Source: Gnetum montanum
Taxonomy: Eukaryota > Streptophyta > Gnetopsida > Gnetales > Gnetaceae
Reading direction: 5' to 3'
Assembly (NCBI GenBank): GCA_015680685.1
Contig: MNCI01033354.1
Location: 254,009-302,667, forward strand
Length of the DNA stretch: 48,659 nucleotides
Shown here: piece after piece, positions 19,621 to 31,806 of the stretch
Numbering within the stretch: position 1 is the stretch's first letter
Layout of the letters: every line of letters begins with the position of its first letter
Program-made: the position numbers and the translations under genes
Notes under the pieces: generated by a model
What the model was told of the DNA's origin: nothing
Databases searched by the model: none
The model's input: the letters and a program-made list of their open reading frames with translations, nothing else

Positions 19621-20054
19621 AAGCTATGATAGGTTGAGACTTTAAATCTAAATCCTTAAGCCTTAAATGAAGTAGTTGAAGAAAATTAAAGAATACAATA
19701 AGTGTTGAGAGCCAAATCGAATAGCCTTTCTAAAGTGAGTAAATTAAAAATTAGAGCTTTGAATATTAATAAGATCCAGATAGATTTCAAACATAAAGAG
19801 ATTAGCAAATAAAGCTTAGAGTTGAAGCAAAGTTAAGAGCTAAGACAAAGTTGAGAATAGAGGTAGGAAAACCATTGAAGAGCACAAAAAAGCTTTGAAA
19901 CCCTAGGAAAAAGCTAACATGTTACATAAGGAGATGGAAAAGTCTTCCTAAAAATTTTAGAATGTTGATATCATCACTTTTTTTTTGAAGTATTTATAGT
20001 AGTATAATTTAAATATCTATCAACTTTACCAATGGATTGATACAGCTTACTTAA

Positions 20055-22448
20055 AGCTAGAAGTAGAAGAAGTAGATCTATTTAATTTTGATCAAGACCA
20101 TGAATTGGTGGAGAAATCAAGCCTACAACCCACAGAGTTGATGGATGAATGACGTGAGATTTATGAGGCTACGTAAGCTTGGTTTCAAGTCTAGAGCAAA
20201 TCTAATTGGGGATTTCTTGAATCACTTGACAACAAAAAAGATATATGAGAAGGAAAAGCTATGGTTTAGGAATAATACTGAGTGTTTCATTGATATTAGT
20301 ATTAGGAAATTGTATAAGCTCTAAGAGATGATAGAGCCAGATATTACAAAAATTAGACCTCACTAGTATAATGAGGAGGTATTGATGCAAAATTTTGGAA
20401 TCATCCTAGGTCTAGAAAGAGCATCAAACTTTCACTAGCCAACTTAGCAAAAGCTTGGGGGTATAGGGACACCATTCTAAAACATTTAGAGCCCAAGTTC
20501 CCCCATAGGATCTTTATTTATAGTTAAAATTTTTTTTCTAGCTATGAAATGAATACTTTTTCTGACTATCATGTATGGGTCTACATAGCATTAGAACATA
20601 AAATGCTTTTCTTACTTATATAATATATGAATGATGCATTGCACCAGAGCTTCTCCAAGATTCACAAGCAAGAGATACATTTAAACCTTAGCTCATTTTT
20701 GTTATATTGTATGTTGATTGAAGTTTCTAAGCCTGAAAAAACAACATCAATTTTTATGAGCTATGCATCACAATGAAGAGCTTGTGTTAGCGAATCCCTA
20801 CTATGACTTTTTTTTAATCGTCTGCTGGAGAAGCTTCTTTTATGTATAGGCTTTAGAATTTTTGATGAATTGTGTCTACCCTCATTCAATTAAGTTGATT
20901 TTGGGAGTTTCTCCACTAAGGATTGATTAGCACATTGTTAATGAAATAGGGGAAAACTATCACAGAGCTATTTTCTTAATGCTTGATACACCCAAATCCT
21001 CATAGTAGGATTTGAAGAAAAAGCCTTCAAGCTACCAAGCTTCATGGCCACCTAGTTAACTACATTGAAGGTAGAATGACAGATATGGAAGAGCCCTTTA
21101 AGACATGATTACAAGCACAAGGAGGTTTTCCTTTTCAAATTTGGATTTTTGGAATTCATTAATTCAAGTCATTTGAGAGCCATGACAATGAGATATAGAG
21201 AGAAATGCAAATTCCCTCTAGCTTAGAAGTGAACATATTCCACTACTTAGACTAGAAAGGTTCATAAGCTAGATGATACTGATATAGTCTATCTCAAAGC
21301 TCAAGCCAAAGAGGAAGCTCTAGCACATTTGAAAAAGAGCCTGTTAATAAAGTTACTAGTTGCAGCCTATGATGCCCGAGTGATTGAAGTATGTAGATGG
21401 ATGGAGGATAAAAACCATCCTTTAACTAGAGACTTCTTAAAGGAATTCCTAGTTATCATGGAAGAAAATTACTTTTCTAGGAACTTGCTGGAGCTGGAGA
21501 ATACTATGTATGATAAGAGATTTCCCTTTAATTGGGTGGAATATGCTAGGATAAGAACCATAAGAAACGCCAGAGTTAAATGAGAAAGGACTAAGAAGGA
21601 GCAATAACAACAACAATTGTAGTAGTAGCTATAGGAGAAAAGGTTAACAGAGAAACAATAGCAATAGCTTCTAGAACATTAGAAGCTAATGAAGCTATAG
21701 AAAGAGTAATAAGAACAACAAGAATAACAACAATAGTAGAAAAAGGAGGAAAGCTCATCTTCAACCCTCACTTTTCCATTTGAGTACCTGATGATAAAAG
21801 TTGTCTAAGATTTTAAAATTAGAGAAAAAGAAGGTTGAATCATATTGATTCAAAAGCTCCTCATTATGTTAGAAACAAAATCCAATGTAATCTTTCAATA
21901 CAAGGAAGATGATCCAAAAATAGGAAAGAAAACTCTTGTTATGTCCCATCAAGATATGTTAGACACTATAGCCACACTAATCAAAGACATGGGACAAATA
22001 GCTAACAACTAGATAGACAAGATCAAGGAATTTCTCTTGCAAAATGAACAAGAAAGTATCAAAGTTACAAAGTTAAAGGATTAAGAGGAGAAAATGAGTA
22101 GCTTAAGGCAACAATAACAATCAAGGAATCACTAATTGAAAATAACAAATAAATAGCTAGAATAAAAATTAGCCATTATGAGCTTAGAGTTAGAGTAAGC
22201 AAGAAAAGGAAAAGCTCCGGATTACTCTCATCTTACTCTACCAAGATTTAAGGAAGTCATCACTGAGATAGATTATAGGAAAGAATGGATGAAAGAAATT
22301 AGAGAAAAAATCTTAAGAATAAGAGAAAAACGAGTCATGTTTGTACAAATGGAAAGAAAGATTCAGGATTTATATGATTTAGCCAGAGTCAAAAGGGAGC
22401 TACTACCTCAGTATAAGTATAATTTCCTTGATACAATGATGATGTTAG
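20055..22448 (+). pseudogene. ORF-U copy A: long decayed ORF of unrecognised family
   Basis: A degenerate frame of about 800 codons is collinear with ORF-U copy B (28110-31010). Shared blocks are FRNNTECFIDISI (about 20260-20300), IWKSPLRHDYKHK (about 21085), an open stretch 21329-21583 containing CRWMEDKNHPLTRDFLKEF and MEENYFSRNLLELE, a Gln-rich tract at 21598-21760 filled with TAA/TAG, FQYKEDDPKI (about 21893), then a charged coiled-coil-like tail to about 22445. I do not recognise the family and see no RT, integrase, protease or nuclease motif. It follows the minisatellite in both copies, so both belong to one element type. Similarity to copy B stops at 22448, where unrelated sequence begins and the C-terminus is lost. 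Confidence 0.6.
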
Positions 22449-23422
22449 TTTAAGGACACCTCTCTTGATCCCTTTTCTTCTCTTTATAGGTGGTTTTTAT
22501 AGGTTTTGAGATCTATAAGAATGTCTTGGAGGTTTAAGAGATATGTTGATAGAGCATAGAGTCTACATAGGAAATGTTTGAGTGTTGATGGGGACATTTG
22601 TTAAGTTGTGGATATGTCTATGGTAAATAAAAAATGTCTATGGAATCCTAGAGACATCTACACAAGGTGAGAGATGTCTTCTAGGGGAGAAAGACCTATT
22701 CTCTGCAAGATAGCCTTCTTAGAAAGATGTCTTCCAAAGGCTAAAGAAGATTGGTATAGCTAGGGAAGCTTCCAAAATTGATGATCCCAAATTGGAAAAT
22801 AGCTGAAATGATATAGAAAAGGATGGAAATAGCATGAGATCCTCAAGTTGAGCCATGAAAATGTTTTTACATTTCTTGTCTACTAATGCTAATAAATATT
22901 AATATTATTTCATATATATATCAACATGAGATATCAAGGAGGAAGCTCTTAAGTTGATGGGAGCTTAACAAGAGTGTGATAGAGCATATTGAGTGAGTGC
23001 ATGTATGGTTAGAGCTCCAAGGTTAGTTATGTGGTATATTGGCCAATGTGCTCTTGTCTCTTGTGTACTTCTATAATTTGGATCTCAATCTTGGATTGTG
23101 AAAATGATTTCCTATTGGTTTTGTCTTGCATTGAGAAAAACCATTGTATGATTATAAAGCCTCATGCTTTGTAGCATTGTTTAAGTGTTTTGAGTATGTT
23201 TGGATAATTGTGGGTTGTGGAAGCTTATTGTAATCTTCTCTTTCAATAATTGAAGAGAGCTAGTTTTCTTGTTTTTACAATATTAATTATCTTTTCATAA
23301 TATCTAGATTTAATAACTTGGATGGTGAAATTATATTATAGAGAATCTACTCTAGTGTTATTAGTATTGAAGCTTTAAATTGATCGTTGTTTGAAATTAT
23401 TTGTGGTTTGTTGTTAAATTTA
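22449..23422 (+). other. Non-coding, possibly LTR-like segment
   Basis: No protein is seen. The first part repeats ATGTCT/AGACAT words (GATGTCTT, GACATCT), a feature shared with the copia LTR at 31807-32995. The end (23210-23420) is T-rich with AATAATTGAAGAG and stops just before an ATG at 23423. It may be the 5' LTR plus leader of the unit containing 23423-31010, but I could not find matching terminal repeats. Confidence 0.3.
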
Positions 23423-23755
23423 GATGGTACCTAAGAAGAAACATGTGGAAGCCTTGAATAGAGACCCGAAGAGTATGAAGTCTACTTTCTAATTGATTCT
23501 TGCTTGCTTGGATGAGATCATGATGAAGGTAGACAATAATGTATGTTCTAGTCATACTTAGACACATAAAGATACTGAGCATTCACATTTATATGATGAT
23601 GAAGAAGTTTCATAGCTAGGTGAAGGGAATGATGAGGAAGGATAATCTAGTTATGAAAGTGTTGGACTCCATTAGCCAAGGATTCCAACAGGAGAAAATC
23701 TTACTCCTTAGATAAGAATTCCAAAAGCTCTATCACTATCCTCTACTTCTTAAAA
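23423..23755 (+). pseudogene. Short decayed ORF starting MVPKKKH, unknown
   Basis: A frame of about 110 codons starts at ATG 23423, preceded by AAATTTAG, which would also suit a splice acceptor. Its internal stops are nearly all TAG or TAA at places where a neighbouring residue pattern suggests Gln (ending at a stop after LSLSSTS). It is acidic in the middle (YDDEEV, GEGNDEEG). The product is not recognised; it might be the start of a Gag-like protein of the element carrying ORF-U. Confidence 0.35.
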
Positions 23756-24269
23756 TTTTTCATTTCCATCATTTCACATAAGGGGAGTTCATGTTTTTCT
23801 ATCAAGGAACCTTTAAGCCCCATATCTATCTCATTGCACACTTGATTTGAGCCATTCTTGATTTCTTTCATTCACAAAAGTGATCATCTCAATTGTTGGG
23901 AAGAGCATTATGTGCAATTCTTGTGAATTGTAAAATTTTTTTCTAATGCCTAGAAGATCAATTAAGGATAAAAATGATAAGAAACAATAACATTTTGATT
24001 TAATAAAAGCCAACAAACTTAATATTTCTTTTCAATTAAAAATTCAAATAATTTTTAAACAATAAATTAAAGATTAATGATTTTTTTGAATTAACAAATT
24101 TTCCAAACTCTACAATCCAAATTAAAATTAAAATGAAGTGTATCTTATACCTTTGATCAAAACCAAAAATATAATGAAGGATTACAAACCATTAGAAATT
24201 TTTCTAGAATTTTTGGGTAATATCAAATTTTCTTATCATTGCAAATGTTATCAAAAAGAATACCCAAAG
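23756..24269. other. AT-rich spacer
   Basis: This is very AT-rich DNA without a supported gene. Short ORFs on both strands are low-complexity and show no family features. Confidence 0.5.
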
Positions 24270-25090
24270 ATGGATGACCATCACAATCAAGTGAAAATAA
24301 GCCCATATGAAGAGGAAGAGGGCAAGATGTAGAACAAACTCCTCCTATGGAGCAAGAGGCATAGTTATACTCAATCCATCAACCTACACCTACAATAGAG
24401 CAATTTGCACAAGTAGAAGTTGATGTGCCACTAGTTTTGGAATAGGGACAATGTCTCGCACTCTCTAATAACTATAGCTATGCCATTTTAAAAAGGTTTA
24501 TTATGTTCATTGTAATAGTGGAACTTAATTTTGGGCCATTCATGAAGTTCGCACCTCTAGAGATTCATGAATAACTTTAAGCCTCACCACTATGACCCAT
24601 CATTTCAATCAATGTTGAATGGTATTGGGGGGAATTCCATTAATTTTGAAAAAATAAAAAAAATGATGTGACCATAAATATTGAGGGAGTAACACTACCA
24701 TATTCAGTTGAAGCAATCTTTAGGGCACTAAACATACCAAATATTGGAGCCAACATTGCTTGAATCTTCACATTGTCTAACATAGATGCAAGAAACCTAT
24801 GGTTGCAAAGGGCATATGAAACTATAGAAAAATAGTATAATGGATTATCTACTATAGAGAAGATTTACTTTGAGATTAAAACATACCATATTTCTTCAAC
24901 TAAGAGACTTAATAGAATTTTCACCTATATCACTAGTGAAATGTAGTTGCAATAATGGCCACTTTCATGGAATAGTCATTTCTAAGTGAATTCAATGGCA
25001 TTAAAGTATAGTTCACCCTACCCAAGAAATAAATCAAGTAAAGTGAAAGGTATAGCTTTAGAGAAAGGAGGATTTCCATAATATTTTTAG
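24270..25090 (+). pseudogene. Third ORF2 relative, N-terminal part only
   Basis: It starts at ATG 24270 in the context CCAAAGATGG, like E2's ORF2 (CCAAAGATGG). Blocks collinear with E1 and E2 are IVELNFGPFMKFAP (about 24510), EWYWGEF, VTINIEGVTLPYSVEAIFRALNIPN (24670-24745), NLWLQRAYE (about 24800), IYFEIKTYHIS (24865-24895) and a K-R-IFTYIT segment. Similarity fades after about 25080; the linker and coiled coil are absent. There are several stops. It shows ORF2 in a second context, next to the minisatellite/ORF-U unit rather than inside E1/E2-type LTRs. Confidence 0.6.
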
Positions 25091-25840
25091 AAAATTGTAA
25101 TGGACAACGACTTAAGCTATGTTACTAATTGTATGAAATTAAGCCCTAAACTAAAGGAAAATTATGAAGGAAAGTGCTCACAAAAATGCTAGAAATTAAA
25201 GACCTTTCTTATTTAATTGATTCTCCTTTGAATTAAGGGAATTTTAAGGCTTAAAAATTTCTAATAACATTTCAGCCATTAATGAAGCAAGGCTTAATCT
25301 TCATCTCTAGAGAGCCTAATTGCTCTATATGATTGAGCTAAGGTTTAACACATAAAATTTTTAGTAAGATAAATCCTAAGAGAAAACGTTGAAGAATTTT
25401 TTGTAAATATCCCACTTAAATTAAGGGCTTAGTCATCAAAATCCTTGAGGACAAGGGTTTTAAAGCCATTCTACTCTATCTAGTACAAAAGTTTGTAAAA
25501 TTTCTAGATGATCTAAAGAGCTAGAATTTCAAACTTGAAATTAGCACTATGCAGGATAATTGAGCTAAGTCATTAAAGATAGGGCTTATGCAAGTTAAAT
25601 TAGAATAAATATGCACTTTGTTTACCTATTAGCCAAATCAGGATTGATGAGAATGGAATCATAGGGCTTATGAATCAGTTTCATCTTAATAGACATTAGA
25701 ACAAATAATTAAGCACTATGGAAAACCCTCGCTTTAAGAAAAGTGTTTGATTTGAATTCAAAAAAGAAATATTAAATCATTTTTTCCATATTAGCTTGTG
25801 AAGAAGAAATTTAAGTTTGGCAAAAAAATTTTAAAATAGC
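25091..25840. other. Non-coding left end of repeat-unit copy B
   Basis: No gene is seen. From about 25325 it aligns with 17240 onward of copy A, marking the left limit of the shared unit as far as it can be followed by eye. Confidence 0.45.
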
Positions 25841-27640
25841 TCTACCAAATCAATTCTAATAACATAGGAGAGGTTCATAGAGTTGAAAGATAGCTCTACA
25901 AAGAATGCTTTGTTTGATTCTACCACGTGAGCTTGATGATGTAGCTTTGAGAATTAAACTTGGGTTCTACAAGTTAGCTTGAGAATAATTCTACCATGTT
26001 GACTAGGTAATTTAGAGTATTATTTGTAGAGCTAAAATCTTACTCTAGAAAAGAGTTTATTTTCAATTCTACCACACCATCTTTTTCTTATATCAAGTAA
26101 CTTGTAGAGTAAAAAATTATCTCTACAAAGTGGTTCAATAGCCATGTTTGTAGAGAATATTGAGATAAGTTCATCTAAAGGATCAAATTACAACTCTATA
26201 AAAGATTCCACATCCATCCCTACCATGTCAACTCCTTTCAATAAAGAGGATTTTTAGGGTTGTAAAATGGCTCTACTAAAAAAACATCATTTTCTAGCTT
26301 CACCACATAAGCTTTTAAGCTTCAATTTATAGAGCCGAAGATAGGTTCTATAGGAATATTCCATGAGCCACATTAGCTTGTAGAGGACACTTGTAAAATC
26401 AAAAATTAGCACTACAATAGGATTTTACTTAAGGAAGCACCACAACATCTAGGCATAAGAAGAAATCAAACATTGCCTTATTTGTAAATTCCATATGATA
26501 TGTGGACTTTGTTTGTGGAAATATTGTAAATTGTAAAATTCCCTATCCAAGGAAAACTAAAAAAGATTCTATGTAGCCAAGAAGGAAGTTTGGAGTTAAG
26601 CCCTTTTTAGAGCCAAGATATGGTTTTACAAAATAGCTCTAGAAAAAGGCTCTACCTCATCAACTCTATCTTATGCATTCTTAGACTAAAGGAATGATTC
26701 TACTAAAATGAATCTACAAGAAATGTAACTCTTACTTTTTCCATGCTAGTGTTAAAGAAAGGATGATGCTTGTAAAGTTAGAATTTAGCTCTACAATGTA
26801 GACACAAAGTAATCTCTATTACATCAACTTTTCAAGCAAGTAGAAATGATTCTTCCATGTCAGTAGCCATGAAAAATAAGTACACAAGATAAAAAAGTAG
26901 CCCTACAAAATGGCTCTATGAATAGCTAAATACACATAAAGCGCATTTGAGAAAATGTTCAACCCTCACTACCACATTAGCTTATAAAGATGGTTTTGTG
27001 AAGGCAATATTTAGCTGTACAAATGAACCTTGAAGAGGTTTTGCCATGTCATCCTCTATGTGATACTAGTTCATCAAGTCAAAAGTTAGCCCTATAAGGA
27101 AAAATCAAATTGGTTCTACAAGTGATATCATTCTGTTTATTAGTAGAACTAGAATCCACTCATAGAAGTAAGTGTGAAGAGTGGCTCTACCATATTATCC
27201 TTTTGAGTAGAACCAATTCATAGAATCAAAAAATGATTCCAAGAATGAGCTTCAAGATGATTCTATAAGAGAGAACATCACTTATAGACCAAAAATTTAT
27301 CTTTACAAAAAAACTCTTCTTCATTACACCATGTTAGCATCTTCCACATTAGCTTATACAAATAGCATATGAAGCCAAATTTCAGCTCTACAAGCAAGTG
27401 TGCAAATAGATTTGACATGTCAGCTTCTTTGAAGAGTAAGTTTGTAGGGCACAAAATCTATTTTTAATATTAAACTCTAAAATGATTCTATAAGGCATGT
27501 TAGGTATCACTCTTGGTTCACCAAGAATTATGCAAGTGCACATTTTATTTCTTAATCTAGCTCAATGATAGGCATGGTGTGACGCAGAATAAATTTTATG
27601 AAGAAGCTTGAATTTACTCTACCATTTCAAATTCCTATAT
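25840..27640 (+). repeat. Degenerate palindrome-bearing minisatellite, copy B
   Basis: This is the same organisation as copy A: cores such as TTTGTAGAGCTAAAATCTTACTCTAG (near 26020), CTTGTAGAGTAAAAAATTATCTCTACAAAG (near 26105) and ATAGAGCCGAAGATAGGTTCTAT (near 26330), separated by TTCTACCACGTGAGCTT-type phrases spaced about 70-130 bp apart. Monomers are strongly diverged, so the array is old. Confidence 0.6.
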
Positions 27641-28109
27641 AAAATAAGTTTCCAAATATTGAATTCAACTCTATAAATAAGTTCAAAAAGGCCTCTATAA
27701 GCTAACAATAAAATGAGTATTTAAATCCTTAAGCCTTAGATGAAGTAGCTTATCAAAATTAAAGCTTTTGACAAATGTCAAGAACTAAATTAAATAGTTT
27801 GTCCCAAGTGAAAAAATTAAATAATAGAGCTCTAAATATTAATAAGCAAGATTTGAATAGATTTTGAATCCATTAGCAAGAAGAGCCTAGAGTTGAAGTA
27901 GAGCTAAGAATAGAGATAGAGCTACCATTAAAGAGTATAAAGAAGCTTTGAGCTCTAGAGAAAAGCCAAGATGTTACATAAAGATAAGGAAGAAGCTCCT
28001 TAGAAATTTATGGATGTTGATCATTTCTCTCTCTTTTTTTTGAATACCTATAATAATACAATTTGAATATTTATTAGCTCTACCAATGTATTAACATAGT
28101 GTGACTATA

Positions 28110-31010
28110 GCTAGAAGTAGAGAACACAAACCTCTTTGGTTTTGATGAAGATCATGATCTAATAGAAAAATCATGGTTGCAGTCTCTAGAATCGATGAAG
28201 GGATTGAAAGAAATCTATGAAAAAATAGGGCTTCATAAGATTGGTTTCAAACCCAAAGAACACCTAATTAGGAATGTTCTAAATCATTTGATAGCTGAAA
28301 CATTTTATGAGATGGATAAGCTAAGGTTTAGAAATAACACAGAGCACTTTATTGACATCAACATCTCAAAGGCTTATGATCTCTATGGAATAATTGAGAT
28401 AGATACTACTAAAATAGAAAGTCATTAGTATAATGAGGAAGTAATGAATGGAAAATTATGGAGTCATGCTAAGATAGGAAAAAGCATCAAAATATCACCA
28501 GTCAATCTAACAAAGGCATGGAGGTACAAGAATGCTATCCCCAAAGCTTCAAAGCTTATGTTTGCATACTGAATCTTTATTTTTGCTTTAAATTTTTGCT
28601 CTAGTTACAAGATTAATATTTTAGTTGATTACCATGTCCTAGCTTGGGTAGCTTTATAGAATAATAGGCATTTCTATTATATATAAATGACACCCTAAAG
28701 AAGAGCTTTTCTAAGATTCATAAGTAAGAAAATAAACTAAGCCTTACGTTATTTTTATTAGAGTATTTGATAAGTGAAATTCTTGAGCCTGAGAGAATGG
28801 CTCCAAGTTTTGTGGGCTATGCTTCTTAGGAAAGAGCTTGACCAAAGGACCCCTACTATAAATTCTTTCTAGTCATCTATCAAAGAAGCTTCTTTGCTAC
28901 ACAGGTTTGGAATTCCTAATGAATTGTGTCTATCCGCATCTAATTAAGCTAATATTAGGAGTTTTCCACTGAGTGTTAACCATTGGGTTATAAATAAAAT
29001 TAGAAGAAAGTGTCATAGAGTTATCTCCCTTAATTCTCATTACATCCAGATTCTAATAGTAGGGTTTGAGGGTAACGCTTTTAGATTACCAAGATTCATG
29101 GATCCCAGTTTATATGCTTTAGAAGTTGGTTGAAAGATGTGGAAGAGCCCTCTAAGGCATGATTACAAGCATAAATAAGTGTTCCCCTTTAAGTTTGTCT
29201 TTTGGAAATTCATATATTCAAGCCATTTAAGGATCATGACAACAAGATATAAAGAGAAGTGTAATTTTCCTTTAGCTTGAAGATAAATATACTCCACCTT
29301 CAAAACTATGAAGGTGATTTAACCTGACAATACCAACATAGTTTATCTTAGAGCTACTGATAAAGAAGTAAATTAGGCTAAGGAAGAGGCTCTAGTGTCA
29401 CTGAAAGCTAGCTTATCAATAAATTTGTTTGCTTCAACTTGTGATGCCCCAATGGTTGAACTGTGTAGAAGGTTGGAAGATAAAGAACATCCTTTAGCAA
29501 GAGATTTTTTAGAAGAGCACCTAAACATAATGGAAGAAAACTATTTCTCCTAGAAATTGCTAGAGCTAAAGGATGACATGCTTGATGAGAGGCTTCCCCT
29601 TAATGGAGCAAAATATGCTAGGGTAATGGCTATAAGGAAGGTGAGAACTAAATAAGAAATGGTAAAGAAGAAACAACAACTATAGTAGAAAAAATTAAAA
29701 GAGCAATAATAGTAGCAACTATTGGAATAAAAAAGCTAATGGAGCTTTAGAAATCACAAGAAGAGCAGTAGAAGTTGAAGGAACAACAATAACAGTTGCA
29801 ATTACTAGAGCAACAAAGGCTAAAAGAGTTACAAAAATAGCAACAAAAGAAAGATGAGGGCTCATCATTTTCTCCCACTACTTTATGTTTTCCTTCATAA
29901 TATTTAATGAAAGGAGTAGACTGGTCATTTATAATTAAAGAGAAAGAAGGTAGGATCATACTGAGCTAGAAAATTCCCACCAAGCCCAAAATAGAAGCTA
30001 GTGTTATCTTCCAATACAAGGAAGATGATTCACAAATCAAAAAGCAAAAGCTTGAAATGTCACATGAAGGGATGTCAGATACCATAGCTATCCTAATTAA
30101 AGATATGGAATAAATAGCAGATAATTGGATAGCTAAGTTATAAGAATTTTTTTTGTAGAATGAGTAGGAAACCTCTAAGATACAAGTAGAAATGAAGAGC
30201 TTAAAGGAGAAAATGAAAAACTCAAAACAATGATAACCATTAAGAAATCATTACTAGAGAATAAGGAATGCAAAGTAGCAAAAATGTAGGAAATATTGGC
30301 CATCACCTACTTTTAATTAGAGTAAGCCAAAGAGTGGAACTCTCTATATTATTCGTACTTAGCCTAACCAGATTTTAGGGATGTTATTATGTAGGTTAAT
30401 TACAATAGGGAGTGGGTACAAGAAACTCAAGAAGAAATCAAAGAAACAAAATAGAAACAAGTCATTTTTGTAGAAATGGAGAAAAGAGCCCAAGAGCTAT
30501 ATGATCTAGGTAAAGAAAAAATAGAGGTATTACCACAATACAAACAAGCCTTGCTATATATGATGATGATGGCATTTACCAAAATTATGGGAGAGACTAC
30601 TAAAAGGAAACTAGATTTGGAGCAGGCTTGTTTAAGTGTAGGACCTACTTTAATGAAATTAACTGTCTCCATAACAAAATCAAATTTAGGAAGATCAAGC
30701 ATTAAGGATGTACTCATGTAGCTTAATAGCTTAGAAGTAGATGCAATTAACTAGGCCAACATCATCCTCCTTAATCATAGAAAACAAACATAAGAGTTGT
30801 TGATGAAAGAACTATAGATTCAGAAGATGAAGAGGGTTTGCTTAGAAACTGAACAATTATCTAACAGCTTGCATTTATATAAATAGAATGTAAGAGAACT
30901 ATAGCTTTTATTGCTATGATAGTTGTAATTACTAGGAGCTATTATATAATGCCTAGAGAAAATTTTAAGAGGGAGCAAATCAGAAAAAAAAAACTTGTAA
31001 AGACTCTTTA
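28110..31010 (+). pseudogene. ORF-U copy B: longest copy of the unknown ORF
   Basis: This is the fullest copy of ORF-U, nearly 950 codons. It opens near FGFDEDHDL, has an open stretch 28177-28428 (GFKPKEHLIRNVLNHLIAE, FRNNTEHFIDINISKAYDL), WKSPLRHDYKHK (about 29139), CRRLEDKEHPLARDFLEEHL and MEENYFS (29460-29550), a Gln-rich tract 29655-29850 with about ten TAA/TAG, FQYKEDDSQI (about 30011), and a tail open at 30476-30721 (EKRAQELYDLGKEKIEVLPQ) with heptad-like pattern. It ends in stop-dense sequence near 31010; the true end is uncertain. No known catalytic motif is present. A Gag-like or accessory role in a retrotransposon is a guess from neighbours. Confidence 0.6.
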
Positions 31011-31806
31011 ATAGTAACATTTTAAATTGGTTCTATCTATCTCTTTTAGCTTTCATCTCTTAGCTTAGCATTTCTAGTTGAGTCACTATTCTTATTTGTT
31101 TAGTTTAAATACATGAATAGATTGTTAGTTTTGGAATAGGCTAATTTCTCTATGATCAAAAGTTTTATCTTAGTTCTATTATTCTAGTTGAATGGTATAG
31201 ATTTAATAAGTATGAGTTCTTAAACAATTTGACATAGAAGTAATTTTTATCAAATTCTAAGCTGATGAATAATTTTGTTTCCTTATTTTTCTCCCTTTAT
31301 TTAGTAAAACTTTTGTGATCTTACTTTGAGAAGTTAGCTAGAAGATATCTTAGAGCTTAAGATTAATGTTTCTATAAAACCAGTCATTCACTATATGTAT
31401 GTTATGCAATATGTATAGCTAGACTTATAGAAGATTTATTTAATTTCTTTATTTTTATTAAGATATAGTTAAAAGGAATAGACAATTAATTACTATAAAA
31501 CATCAATTCCTTAAATTTTCTCCTGTTTCATAGATAAATTCTTACTATTGTTCATAAGTAGTCATACTTAGCTCATTTACAATAGTAGAGACTATTTGAG
31601 AGTATTTGTGACTTGGTGGTACAAAAGATCAATAACCATCTAAAATGTGTTATACAAGTTATTCTTTGTGGTATAGTTATTCTTGATGCTACCACCAACA
31701 ACAAAACTGGTGCTAGAAAGAGGGCTTGATCTTGTTAGTACATATTAAAGGTTGTTAGATCATATTAGATTAAAATAGGATATAAAAAAATTAAATTAGC
31801 TATTTT
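31011..31806. other. AT-rich non-coding stretch with a PBS-like site
   Basis: No ORF is supported. At about 31709-31727 the sequence TGGTGCTAGAAAGAGGGC follows ACCACCAACAACAAAAC. It looks like a retrotransposon primer-binding site on the + strand, which would make the preceding sequence the end of an LTR. The matching tRNA was not established and no LTR pair was found. Confidence 0.3.
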
